NCBI GenBank assembly: GCA_964420285.1 | Contig: CAYQTE010000015.1 | Span: forward strand, 1 to 64,000 | Direction: 5' to 3' | DNA from: CAYQTE01 sp964420285 | GTDB lineage: Bacteria; Planctomycetota; Phycisphaerae; Tepidisphaerales; Tepidisphaeraceae | Length of the DNA stretch: 64,000 nucleotides | Part shown: positions 24,781-33,779 of the stretch, in pieces | Layout: every line of letters starts with the position of its first letter | Numbering within the stretch: position 1 is the first letter of the stretch | Position numbers and translations under genes: made by a program | The notes under the pieces: model-generated | The model's input: the letters and a program-made list of their open reading frames with translations, nothing else | Told to the model about the DNA's origin: nothing | Database searches by the model: none

Positions 24781-26301
24781 ATGCTCGATCCGTTTCTCGA
24801 AGTCCGGCACGTCACCAAGCGGTTTCCCGGCGTTCTGGCGTTGTGCGACGTCAGCCTCGTGGTCAGCGCCGGCGAAATCGTCGCCCTCATCGGCGAAAAC
24901 GGGGCGGGCAAGTCCACGCTCATGAAGATCCTCGGCGGCGTGCATCAGGCGGATGCCGGTGAGATTCTCATTAACGGCCGGCCCGTCGCGCTCCGCAGCG
25001 TTGCCGATTCGATCAGTCACGGCATCGGGTTTGTTCATCAGGAACTCAACAACCTGCCGAATCTCGATGTGGCGGCCAACGTCTACCTCGGGCGCGAACC
25101 CGTCTGGGGCGGGCCGCTCAAGCTTATCAACCGCGGCGAGCTTTTCCGCCGGACCGTACCGCATCTGCGCCGATTGGGGCTGTACATTTCGCCGGCCACG
25201 CCCCTGGGGCGTTTGTCGCTGGCGCAGCAGCAGATGGTCGAGATTGCCAAAGCTCTGTCACTCAGCGCCAAGCTCATCATCATGGACGAGCCGACCAGCA
25301 GCCTTACGCTCAAGGAAACCAACGCGCTGCTGCACACGATTGCCGATCTGCGCGGCCAGGGCGTCAGCGTCATCTACATCTCCCATCGCCTCGGCGAAGT
25401 GAACCAGGTCGCCGACCGCGTTGTGGTTCTTCGCGACGGCCGTAACGCCGGTAATCTCGATCAGGCGCAGATCACTCACGAGAACATGGTTCGGCTGATG
25501 GTCGGCCGCGATTTGCGCAACGTCCGCGATGGCGCCACCACAACCACCGCCCGCCGCGGTGGGTTAAGCGTGTCGGGCCTGGTGACACCCGCCAATCCGC
25601 GTTGGACACTGACGTTCGAGGCCCATCGCGGCGAAATCCTGGGATTCGCGGGCCTTGTCGGGGCCGGCCGCAGCGAAATGGCCACGGCACTTTTCGGAAC
25701 GACTCCGGCTCTGGCCGGGGCGATTTCGCTGGATGGCCAGCCCTTGTCCATTCGCTCGCCCAAGGATGCCATCGGCGCCGGGATTTATCTGGTTCCCGAA
25801 GACCGCCGCAAGGCCGGGCTGCTGGTCGAGATGAATGTCCGCGAGAACATCACTCTGCCCAATCTCTGGTCCGTCGCCACGCTGGGCCTGATTCGCTCCT
25901 TTGCCGAGAGGCGAAGCGCCGGGATTTCGGCCGCGGCTCTTCGCATCAAGGCGCCGACCGTCGAAACCAAGGCGCGGAATCTGAGCGGCGGCAATCAACA
26001 GAAGATCGTTCTGGCCAAATGGCTTGCCCGCGATCCCAAAGTTCTTATCGTCGATGAGCCGACGCGCGGCATCGACGTCGGCGCCAAGGCGGAAATCTAT
26101 CGCCTGCTGCGCGAACTGGCCGAGAAGGGCGTCGTCATCATCATGATCTCCAGCGATATGGAGGAAGTCCTGGGCGTCAGCGACCGCCTGGCCGTCATGC
26201 ACGAGGGACGCATCAGCGGTTTCCTGGACCGCGGCGAGTTTTCCGAGGAGGCCGTCATGCGGCTGGCCGTCGGCCACGCCGCCGCCGAGGTGAGCGTATG
26301 A
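24781..26301 (+). CDS. Sugar ABC importer ATPase (RbsA/MglA-type, two NBDs)
   Basis: 506 aa with two tandem ABC ATPase modules, the normal form for carbohydrate class 2 (CUT2) importers. The first has Walker A GENGAGKST (about 38-46) and Walker B IIMDEPTS. The second has a degenerate P-loop region (GLVGAGRSEMA), LSGGNQQK (about 401) and VDEPTRGID. It powers uptake together with the permease encoded immediately downstream (4-bp overlap, ATGA) and the lipoprotein upstream. There is nothing odd in length or motifs. Confidence 0.93.
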   Translation: MLDPFLEVRHVTKRFPGVLALCDVSLVVSAGEIVALIGENGAGKSTLMKILGGVHQADAGEILINGRPVALRSVADSISHGIGFVHQELNNLPNLDVAANVYLGREPVWGGPLKLINRGELFRRTVPHLRRLGLYISPATPLGRLSLAQQQMVEIAKALSLSAKLIIMDEPTSSLTLKETNALLHTIADLRGQGVSVIYISHRLGEVNQVADRVVVLRDGRNAGNLDQAQITHENMVRLMVGRDLRNVRDGATTTTARRGGLSVSGLVTPANPRWTLTFEAHRGEILGFAGLVGAGRSEMATALFGTTPALAGAISLDGQPLSIRSPKDAIGAGIYLVPEDRRKAGLLVEMNVRENITLPNLWSVATLGLIRSFAERRSAGISAAALRIKAPTVETKARNLSGGNQQKIVLAKWLARDPKVLIVDEPTRGIDVGAKAEIYRLLRELAEKGVVIIMISSDMEEVLGVSDRLAVMHEGRISGFLDRGEFSEEAVMRLAVGHAAAEVSV

Positions 26302-27437
26302 GCAATGCCCTTTTGAACGACCTTGATTCCGGGGGCTCGTCGCCGATGCGGCGTCTGCTGGGCGGCATGAGTGCTGCGCGCACGAAGGAAATCGCCATTG
26401 TGGCCCTGATCCTGCTTGTTGTCGCGGTCACGCGCTGTTACAGCCCCGCTTTCTTCCTGGCCGCCAACATCCACAACCTCCTGCAGCGCATCGGGATGTT
26501 CGGGATCTTCAGCATCGGAATGGGCCTGATCATCATTACCGCCGGGATCGATCTGTCCGTCGGCTCGATGCTCGCCCTTCAGGGAGTATTCCTCTCGCTC
26601 ATGGTCGAGGGTGGGCTGTGGCCCTGGCCATTGGCGCATTTCCACGGCCACCCCTGGCCCTGGCCCGTCGCCTGCCTGGCCGCCGTCGCCATCACGACGC
26701 TGATCGGCCTGATTCACGGCCTGATCGTCACGCGACTGAAACTCCAGCCATTCATCGTCACGTTGTGCGGATATCTCTTCTATCGCAGCCTGGCGCGCAC
26801 GGCCATGGAAGACCAGACGCTGGGGTTCTCCGCCGCAAGCTCGCAGGCGCTGAAGCATCTGGTGAACAGCAACCCTCTGGGGATGCCGTGCTCATTCGTC
26901 ACGCTCATCGTCGTCGCGATTATCGTCGGCATCCTGCTGCATCGCTCGATCTGGGGCCGGTATCTTTATGCCGTCGGCCGCAACGAGGAAGCCGCCCGCT
27001 ATTCGGGCATCAACAGCGCCCGCATGATCACCAGCGCCTATGTCCTGAACGGTCTGATCGCGGGAATCGCCGGAATATTCATTGCGGTGGATTCCGAATC
27101 GGTGGCCCCGGCCGGCCATGCGATGGGATATGAACTCTCGGCCATCGCCGCGGCGGTGGTGGGGGGGTGCTCGCTGTGGGGCGGCGAAGGCTCGGTGATC
27201 GGCATCGTCCTGGGCACCATCCTGCTGATTCTCCTGCGCGACATGATCAACCTCGTCGGGGCGCCAAACCAGACCGAGGGAATGGTCATGGGCGCCGTCA
27301 TCTTCATCGGTGCTGTCGTCGATCAAGTGCTTACCAATCGCCGCAAGAAGGCGAAGATCGTTTATGCCGATGCGCCGGCGACGCCGCAGCGGGGTTTTGA
27401 TGTCATCACGGCCGGCGACAAATCCAAACCGTCATGA
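26298..27437 (+). CDS. Sugar ABC importer permease (RbsC-like)
   Basis: 379 aa, BPD_transp_2 family, with about 8-10 transmembrane segments. The conserved GIDLSVGSMLALQG (about 83-96) and the EAA-like region around GRNEEAARYSGIN (about 233) contact the ATPase. An insert of about 25 residues rich in Trp, Pro and His (WPWPLAHFHGHPWPWPV, about 110-126) is unusual and may form an extracytoplasmic loop. The start overlaps the ATPase stop and the stop overlaps the next start, so it belongs to the first importer of the operon. Confidence 0.92.
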   Translation: MSNALLNDLDSGGSSPMRRLLGGMSAARTKEIAIVALILLVVAVTRCYSPAFFLAANIHNLLQRIGMFGIFSIGMGLIIITAGIDLSVGSMLALQGVFLSLMVEGGLWPWPLAHFHGHPWPWPVACLAAVAITTLIGLIHGLIVTRLKLQPFIVTLCGYLFYRSLARTAMEDQTLGFSAASSQALKHLVNSNPLGMPCSFVTLIVVAIIVGILLHRSIWGRYLYAVGRNEEAARYSGINSARMITSAYVLNGLIAGIAGIFIAVDSESVAPAGHAMGYELSAIAAAVVGGCSLWGGEGSVIGIVLGTILLILLRDMINLVGAPNQTEGMVMGAVIFIGAVVDQVLTNRRKKAKIVYADAPATPQRGFDVITAGDKSKPS

Positions 27438-29968
27438 CCAATACCGCCGCCATTGCCGCTCCCGCCATCGAGCACGACCCCGGTGTGGCCGTGCGGGCCG
27501 ATGGTCTTTCCAAATCCTTCGGCGGCATCCTCGTTCTCAAGAACGCCAGCGTCGCCCTGCGCAAGGGCGAAATCCACGGCCTGGTCGGCGAAAACGGGGC
27601 CGGTAAGAGCACGCTGGCCAAGCTGATTGGCGGAGTACACGTTCCCAGCGGCGGGCACATTTCCGTCGGTGGGCGGGTCACGCACATTCCCAACCCGGCC
27701 GCCGCCATTGCGATGGGGATCGCTCTGATCCATCAGGAACCGCTCACGTTTCCCGATCTTTCCGTGGCGGAGAACATTTTCATCCATCGCCAGCCGCGAC
27801 GCTATGGCATTGTCGATTGGGCCAGCATGAACGCTCAGGCTGCCGCGATCCTGACCTCGCTGGGCGTGACGATCAATCCGCGCCAGAAGGTTCGCGGGCT
27901 GTCGATCGCCGATCAGCAGACCGTCGAAATGGCCGCCGCCATCAGCCAGCACGCCAAGGTTCTGCTCATGGACGAAACCACGGCCGCACTGACGCCGTCG
28001 GAAGTCAAAGACCTTTTCCGCGTCATGCGGCAACTTCGCGATCAGGGCGCGGCACTGGCGTTCATCGGCCACCGCCTCGAGGAAATCTTCGACATCTGCG
28101 ACCGCATCACCATCCTCCGCGATGGCGAAATCGTCGGCCATAAACTCACGCGCGAAACGTCGATCGACGAAGTCCTGCGCCTGATGGTCGGCCGGCCCAT
28201 GGATGCCATGTTCGCCCGCCAGATCGACCACAAACCCGGCGATGTCGCGCTGGAGGTTCGATCGCTCTGCCGCGCGGGTGAATTTGAAGACATCAGTTTC
28301 AATGTCCGCCAGGGCGAGATTGTCGCTCTGGCCGGCCTGGTCGGGGCCGGACGAACCGAAGTCGCCCGCGCGATTTTCGGCGTGGCGCCGGCCGAATCGG
28401 GTGAGGTTCTCATCGCCGGCAAATCCGCACGCATCAACGGCCCGCGCGATGCCATGCGGCTGGGATTGGCCCTTGTCCCCGAGGATCGCCAGCATCACGG
28501 CGTGCTCATGCCGCTGAGCGTTTGGCGCAACGCCACGCTCGCCATTGCCGATCGCCTGGCACGCCTTGGTTTCGTCCGCGACTCATCCGCCAAATCTCAA
28601 ACCGCCGACTACGTCGAGCGTCTGCAAGTCCGCCTGCGCAGCATCGGCCAACCCATCCGCGAGCTCTCCGGCGGCAACCAGCAGAAGATCGTCCTGGCCA
28701 AATGGCTCATGACCAAGCCCCGCATCATGATCCTCGACGAACCCACGCGCGGCATCGACATCGGCGCCAAGGCCGAGGTTCACAAACTTGTCAGTTCCCT
28801 GGCGGCCGAAGGAATCGCGGTGCTCATGATCTCCAGCGAACTGCCGGAGGTTCTGGCGATGGCCGACCGGGTCCTGGTCATGCGGGAAGGCCGGCTCACC
28901 GGCGAATTTGAGCGCAAGGACGCCACACAGGAAAAGATCATGGCCGCCGCCACCGGGCAGGGTGTGGCGGCCGCCATGGACGCGGCCCACCGTTCGCCGC
29001 AACCATCGGGCGCGTCGCTGTGGACGCGATTTCGCGAACTGGGAATCGCGGCCGTCGTGGTGCTGGCCATGACCATCGCGTCGTGCCTCCAGCCGAGGTT
29101 TCTCTCCAACGGCCTGCGCGGGGTACTGATCGACAGCACGCTGATCGCCATTGTTGCCATGGGGCAGATGATGGTGATCATCACCAGGAACATCGATTTG
29201 TCGGTCGGGTCGACATTGGGACTGACGGCCATCGTGGTCGGCAAATTGCTCCTGGACCACCCCGGCTTTTCTCCGATTGAAGCCGGGCTGATTGCGGTGG
29301 TATTGGGGGGAATGCTTGGATTATTCAACGGCCTGCTGGTCGCGCTTCTCGATGTGCCGTCCATCATCGCCACGCTCGGAACATACACCGCGTACCGCGG
29401 GCTGATATTCATCTACAGCGGCGGAAAACAGGTTGACAGCGTACCCAGGTGGCTGACGGCACTCTCGCAGGTTCCGGCGGGCGTTCCCTGGATCGTCTAC
29501 CTGGCGGCGGGTGTCGCGGTGGCGACGGCCATGTGGCTTGGCTATTCCCGCACCGGGCGCGACATCTTCGCGGCGGGGTCCAATCCTCCGGCGGCCCGCC
29601 TGCGCGGCATCGGCATCCGCGGCATCCTGATGCTGGTCTTCACCATCACCGGCGCCCTGTCGGGATTCGCCGGCCTGCTTTACGCCTCCCGGATCCCATA
29701 CGTCAACCCGGAAGGGGCCGGCAAGCAGATGGAACTGGTTGTGATCTCCGCCGTGGTCATTGGCGGGACCAATGTGTTTGGCGGGTCGGGCTCGGTCCTG
29801 GGCACCGTCCTGGGCTGCCTGCTCCTGGGCATCATCAATGTCGCGCTGCCAACCCTTGGAGTTTCCGATTTCTGGCAACTGGCGGTCTACGGCCTGTGCA
29901 TTCTCGTTGCCGCCACGACCGACACATTCATTCAGCGCCGTTCCGGCCTGGCCGCGGAGTTGCCATGA
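27434..29968 (+). CDS. Fused sugar ABC ATPase-permease, rhamnose-type (RhaT-RhaP fusion)
   Basis: 844 aa. Residues 1-505 are a complete two-NBD CUT2 ATPase: GENGAGKST (about 53), LMDETTAAL, LSGGNQQK (about 410) and LDEPTRGID (about 434). A short linker (about 505-525) leads into a complete RbsC-type permease with NIDLSVGSTLG (about 586) and EAA-region GSNPPAARLRGIG. In most bacteria these are two proteins. The frame is continuous with no stop between. It lies directly before RhaQ- and RhaS-like genes, so it should energise rhamnose uptake and supply one of two permeases. The name RhaT here refers to the rhizobial ATPase, not the symporter. Confidence 0.9.
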   Translation: MTNTAAIAAPAIEHDPGVAVRADGLSKSFGGILVLKNASVALRKGEIHGLVGENGAGKSTLAKLIGGVHVPSGGHISVGGRVTHIPNPAAAIAMGIALIHQEPLTFPDLSVAENIFIHRQPRRYGIVDWASMNAQAAAILTSLGVTINPRQKVRGLSIADQQTVEMAAAISQHAKVLLMDETTAALTPSEVKDLFRVMRQLRDQGAALAFIGHRLEEIFDICDRITILRDGEIVGHKLTRETSIDEVLRLMVGRPMDAMFARQIDHKPGDVALEVRSLCRAGEFEDISFNVRQGEIVALAGLVGAGRTEVARAIFGVAPAESGEVLIAGKSARINGPRDAMRLGLALVPEDRQHHGVLMPLSVWRNATLAIADRLARLGFVRDSSAKSQTADYVERLQVRLRSIGQPIRELSGGNQQKIVLAKWLMTKPRIMILDEPTRGIDIGAKAEVHKLVSSLAAEGIAVLMISSELPEVLAMADRVLVMREGRLTGEFERKDATQEKIMAAATGQGVAAAMDAAHRSPQPSGASLWTRFRELGIAAVVVLAMTIASCLQPRFLSNGLRGVLIDSTLIAIVAMGQMMVIITRNIDLSVGSTLGLTAIVVGKLLLDHPGFSPIEAGLIAVVLGGMLGLFNGLLVALLDVPSIIATLGTYTAYRGLIFIYSGGKQVDSVPRWLTALSQVPAGVPWIVYLAAGVAVATAMWLGYSRTGRDIFAAGSNPPAARLRGIGIRGILMLVFTITGALSGFAGLLYASRIPYVNPEGAGKQMELVVISAVVIGGTNVFGGSGSVLGTVLGCLLLGIINVALPTLGVSDFWQLAVYGLCILVAATTDTFIQRRSGLAAELP

Positions 29969-30993
29969 CCCCGATGCATCCATCCCCGGACGCCGCGGGG
30001 CCGGCCGCCTCATCGGCGTCATCGGCGCGCGGTGACTGGCGTCGCCTGCTGGCTTCGCCGGAGGCTGTGGCATTGCTCCTGCTGGTCGCGGGCATCACCG
30101 GCGGCGGTCTGCTTTCGCCGAAATATTTCCTCGACTTTCATTACCTGATCGATTCCACGTCGCTTTACATGGAAGCCGCGATCATGGCGCTGGCCATGAC
30201 GTTTGTCATCATCAGCGGCAACATCGATCTTTCCGTGGCGGCGAACCTGGCGTTGACGGCGGTGCTGTGCGGCGAACTTCGCCTGCGGTTTGGCGTGCCG
30301 ATGGGGCTGGTCATCGTGGCCGGGCCGTGCATCGGCGCGGTATTGGGATTGTTCAACGGCCTGCTCATTGCCCGCCTGCGCCTGCCGTCGCTGACTGTGA
30401 CAATCGGCACGCTGGCGTTGTATCGGGGGCTGGCCCAGGTCATGATCGGCGACGCGGCGTTGCAGGGGTTTCCGGACTGGTTTAACGGGATCGATCAGCG
30501 CTACGTCGCCGGATTGCTTCCCCTTCCGCTGGTGATCTTTCTCGTGCTGGCCGTTGCCTGTGCGGTCGTTCTGCATCGATCGCTCTTGGGGCGGTTTCTC
30601 TACGCCATGGGGACCAACGAATCGGCCGCCCGCTATTCGGGTGTCCGCGCCGGCGTCGTCAAGGTCGCGGTCTTTGCGATCGCCGGCGGCTTTTCGGGTC
30701 TGGGCGCGGTCATGATGACTTCGAGGCTGGGAACGGTCCAATACAGCCTGGCCGACGGGCAGGAACTGGCGGTGATAACGGCGGTGGTTCTGGGCGGGAC
30801 GGACATTTTCGGAGGACGCGGGACGATTTTCGGCACGGTCGTGGCCACGTTTCTGCTGGGCATCATCAGCCGGGCCATGGGTCTTGCACTGTGGCCGGCG
30901 GAGAACCAGTTGGCCGTCAGCGGTTCCCTTTTGATTTTTGCCGTCGTACTATATCGGCTTCTGGCGAAGATCGGCACAACGATCAGAACATAG
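29965..30993 (+). CDS. rhaQ: Rhamnose ABC importer permease (RhaQ-like)
   Basis: 342 aa from the ATG at 29965, which overlaps the stop of the fused gene (ATGA); the frame is open further upstream but only as a shadow of that gene. BPD_transp_2 family with about 9 membrane segments, GNIDLSVAANLALT (about 78) and GTNESAARYSGVRAG (about 214). It should form a heterodimeric channel with the permease half of the fusion. The RhaQ name rests on order and on the adjacent RhaS-like binding protein. Confidence 0.88.
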   Translation: MTPMHPSPDAAGPAASSASSARGDWRRLLASPEAVALLLLVAGITGGGLLSPKYFLDFHYLIDSTSLYMEAAIMALAMTFVIISGNIDLSVAANLALTAVLCGELRLRFGVPMGLVIVAGPCIGAVLGLFNGLLIARLRLPSLTVTIGTLALYRGLAQVMIGDAALQGFPDWFNGIDQRYVAGLLPLPLVIFLVLAVACAVVLHRSLLGRFLYAMGTNESAARYSGVRAGVVKVAVFAIAGGFSGLGAVMMTSRLGTVQYSLADGQELAVITAVVLGGTDIFGGRGTIFGTVVATFLLGIISRAMGLALWPAENQLAVSGSLLIFAVVLYRLLAKIGTTIRT

Positions 30994-31002
30994 GGAGCTG
31001 TC

Positions 31003-32043
31003 ATGGCGAAATGGCTTGTCGCGCTGATTGTGATGTTATCGGGAGTGGCGCTGGTGGGCGGGTGCCAGAAGCAATCGGCCGCGCCGGCAACGCAGGCGGC
31101 GTCGTCGGCCGGTTCCGGCAAAATCCAGATCGTCTTCATACCCAAGAACATGGGGAATTCGTATTTCGACCTGATTGGGACGGGCTTCAAGCAGGCGGCG
31201 TCGGAATACCAGGCGGACTTCACGACGGTGGCGCCGGCCAGCGATTCCGACCCGGCCGGTCAGATTGCGTTCATCAAGGACCAGATTCAGCGCGGGGTGC
31301 AGGTGATTGCGGTGATCCCCAACTCGACGACGGCGCTGATTCCCGTCCTCAAGCAAGCGATGGACAAGGGGATTACGGTCATCACGCTTGATGCGGACCT
31401 CACCGGAAACGAGCAATACCGCAGCGCCGGCGTCTGGCCCGCCGACGCCGACGAAATCGGCGCCAGCCAGGTCGAGGCGCTGGGCTCGCTGATGAACTAC
31501 AGCGGCAAGTTTGCGATCCTCAGCGCCACCACCGAAGCTCCGAATCAGAACGCCTGGATCAAGGCCATGAAGCTGGCATTGCAGGGATCCAAGTACCAGA
31601 ACATGCAATTGGTCGACATCGTTTACGGCGATGACAAAGCCGAAAAATGCCAGACCGAGAGCGAGGCACTGCTCAACAAGTATCCGGACCTGAAGGGGAT
31701 ATTGTCTCCGACCACTGTCGGTATCGTCGGGGCCGCCCGCGTCGTGCAGGATGCCGGCAAATCCGGCCAGATCGTGGTCACGGGTCTGGGGTTGCCCAGC
31801 CTGATGCGGGGATTTGTCAAGGATGGCGTGGTTAAGAAGTTCCAGTTCTGGAACGGCTTCAACCAGGGGTATCTGGCCGGACAAGTGGCCTGCCAGCTCG
31901 CCAACAAGTCGTTGCATCCGGCCGCCGGCGTGACATTCAAGGCCGGGATACTCGGCGATCGAACCTTCCGCGACAAGAACGTGGTGATAGCCGACAAGCC
32001 CGCCGATTTCACCGCCGACAATATCGACAAGTACAACTTCTGA
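31003..32043 (+). CDS. rhaS: Rhamnose ABC transporter substrate-binding lipoprotein (RhaS-like)
   Basis: 346 aa with a lipobox (LVGGC, Cys near residue 21), then an Ala/Thr/Gln linker and a type 1 periplasmic-binding fold. Segments GKFAILSATTEAPNQNAW, DIVYGDD, LLNKYPDLKGILSPTTVGI and VTGLG are characteristic of RhaS of the RhaSTPQ system, and this is the reason for calling the importer rhamnose-specific. An AGGGAGCTGTC ribosome site precedes the ATG, 9 bp after rhaQ. Last gene of the six-gene operon; it converges with the minus-strand gene at 32073 with only 29 bp between and no visible terminator. Confidence 0.9.
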   Translation: MAKWLVALIVMLSGVALVGGCQKQSAAPATQAASSAGSGKIQIVFIPKNMGNSYFDLIGTGFKQAASEYQADFTTVAPASDSDPAGQIAFIKDQIQRGVQVIAVIPNSTTALIPVLKQAMDKGITVITLDADLTGNEQYRSAGVWPADADEIGASQVEALGSLMNYSGKFAILSATTEAPNQNAWIKAMKLALQGSKYQNMQLVDIVYGDDKAEKCQTESEALLNKYPDLKGILSPTTVGIVGAARVVQDAGKSGQIVVTGLGLPSLMRGFVKDGVVKKFQFWNGFNQGYLAGQVACQLANKSLHPAAGVTFKAGILGDRTFRDKNVVIADKPADFTADNIDKYNF

Positions 32044-32072
32044 CGCCGCGATGGCGCAACTCGCGTTCATCG

Positions 32073-32888
32073 CTATCGGCTGGGCCATTGCGGCGGATGC
32101 CGCGGCTTCAAGGTAACTTGGTCGTCATCCTGCAATCGGCCGTCGAGCGTGTCCACCTGACCCCATATCTGATAGCGGATCGTGAAATGGGCCGGATCAG
32201 CCGGATCGGGTTGGCCGGCATACACGCGCACCAGCGGCAGGGTTCTCACTAATTCACTGAGCGAATCAAGGCCATAGAACCGCTGCGCGAAGGACGGGGG
32301 CTTGGTCAGTGTGGCGGGTGTCGCGACGGACGCATCGTAATCGAACCCTGCAATGAATTCCGGCTGGAACGTAGTCGGGTCGGGCCCGTATCTCACGCAG
32401 ACCAGCCGGCGATGACCGGCCGGGGAAATCCGCTCGTGCAGGAAGATGATCGGGCCCGGGCCGCCGGCGCCTCCCCAGCCGCCGGCGAAAAGAGTTGCCG
32501 CCGGCAGTGTGGCCAGCGTTCCCAGGTTGCGCCAGCATCGGGGCTGGAAAGCCGCCGCCTGCACCGTAGTTGCCGGCATGTTCGGATCCGGCGCCCGTTT
32601 GAGAACGTAGGGGGAATATTCCGGCCCCTTCAACAACACGGCCGCAGCGGCGGGGTCTTCTTCATACGCCACCTTGTCCGCAGACGCGGAAAACTCCATG
32701 CATTGCCGCTGCCAATAGAGCAGTTTCGATTGATGCCATGCATACGGACCCCATCGCCAGGCGCAAACGGCCGTCGCCACCACGAGCAACCCGAGCACAA
32801 TCCGGCCAGTCCACTTCCACCGTCGCCGAGGTGCAGGCGCGTAATCCAGGGGAATCGGTCCGGCGGAGGTTGGCGGGATTTCAGGCAT
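32073..32888 (-). CDS. Membrane-anchored hypothetical protein (paralogue 1 of 3)
   Basis: 271 aa from the ATG at 32888 (an in-frame TTG at 32894 is less likely). It has a short Pro-rich cytoplasmic start (PIPLDYAPAPRRRWKWTGR), one transmembrane helix (about 25-45) and an extracytoplasmic domain with LYWQRQCMEFS, VAYEEDPAAAAVLL, FLHERISPAGHRRLV and VYAGQPDPADPAHFTIRYQ. These features recur in the two neighbouring genes, so the three are tandem duplicates. I know no family for it. It lies 9 bp after the next paralogue. Confidence 0.72.
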   Translation of the reverse strand: MPEIPPTSAGPIPLDYAPAPRRRWKWTGRIVLGLLVVATAVCAWRWGPYAWHQSKLLYWQRQCMEFSASADKVAYEEDPAAAAVLLKGPEYSPYVLKRAPDPNMPATTVQAAAFQPRCWRNLGTLATLPAATLFAGGWGGAGGPGPIIFLHERISPAGHRRLVCVRYGPDPTTFQPEFIAGFDYDASVATPATLTKPPSFAQRFYGLDSLSELVRTLPLVRVYAGQPDPADPAHFTIRYQIWGQVDTLDGRLQDDDQVTLKPRHPPQWPSR

Positions 32889-32897
32889 CAGCAATGT

Positions 32898-33707
32898 TCA
32901 ATTCGTTGGCCACTGCGGCGACTGTCGCGGGGTCAGGGTGATCTGGTCGTCATCCTGCAATCGGCCGTCCAGCGTATCCTCCTGGCCCCAGATCTGGTAG
33001 CGCACGGTGAAATGGGCGGGATCGGTCGGATCGGGTTGCCCGGCATACACTCGCACCAGCGGCGGGGTCGGCGGGTAGCCGCTCAAGACATCAATGGCGT
33101 AAAACCGTTGCGCGAAAGACAAAGGTGTGGTCCAGGTCGCGGGTGACACGGCGGATGTTTCATAATTGTATCCTGCGATGAACTCTGGCTGGAAATCGAC
33201 TGTGCTGGGCGCATAGCTGACATAAACCAGCCGGTGATGGCCGGCAGGGGAAATCCGCTCGTGCAGGAAGAGGATCGCGTTGCAGCCGCCGACGCCTCCC
33301 GGAGCGGCAACAAACGGTCCGAACTGCAACGGGCGGAACGCGGCCAGATTGATCAAGCATTGAGGATCGAACGCCGCCGCCTGCACCGGAGTTGTCGGAG
33401 CGTTCCGACCCGCACCGCGTTTGAGTACATAGGGCGAATATCCCGGCGTCTTCAGCAATACGGCCGCCGCGGCGGGGTCTTCTTCATACACGACCGTGTC
33501 CGCGGGCGCCGAGAAGTTCATGCACTGCCGCTGCCAATAAAGCAGCTTTGCTTGATGCCAGAGATATGGACCCCATCGCCAGCCGCAAACCGCCGTGGCC
33601 GCGACGATCAATCCGAGCACGATGCGGCCAGTCCATTTCCACCGTCGCCGCGGAGCGGGGGCGTAATCCAATGGGATAGGCCCGGAGGATGGAGGGACTT
33701 GCGGCAT
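32898..33707 (-). CDS. Membrane-anchored hypothetical protein (paralogue 2 of 3)
   Basis: 269 aa from the ATG at 33707, chosen because MPQVPPSSGPIPL aligns with the starts of both paralogues. Same layout: Pro-rich N-terminus, one membrane helix and an outer domain with LYWQRQCMNFS, VVYEEDPAAAAVLL and FLHERISPAGHHRLVYV. It is closer to paralogue 1 than to paralogue 3. Function unknown; the conserved E-R-x-S-P-A-G and G-Q-P-D-P motifs are the best handles for a search. Confidence 0.72.
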   Translation of the reverse strand: MPQVPPSSGPIPLDYAPAPRRRWKWTGRIVLGLIVAATAVCGWRWGPYLWHQAKLLYWQRQCMNFSAPADTVVYEEDPAAAAVLLKTPGYSPYVLKRGAGRNAPTTPVQAAAFDPQCLINLAAFRPLQFGPFVAAPGGVGGCNAILFLHERISPAGHHRLVYVSYAPSTVDFQPEFIAGYNYETSAVSPATWTTPLSFAQRFYAIDVLSGYPPTPPLVRVYAGQPDPTDPAHFTVRYQIWGQEDTLDGRLQDDDQITLTPRQSPQWPTN

Positions 33708-33779
33708 GACCGTATTGTTAGACGGTGCAGAAGCGCGAAAGTTGCGGCGGTTTTTGGCCAGATTCGGCATCGGCGACGT

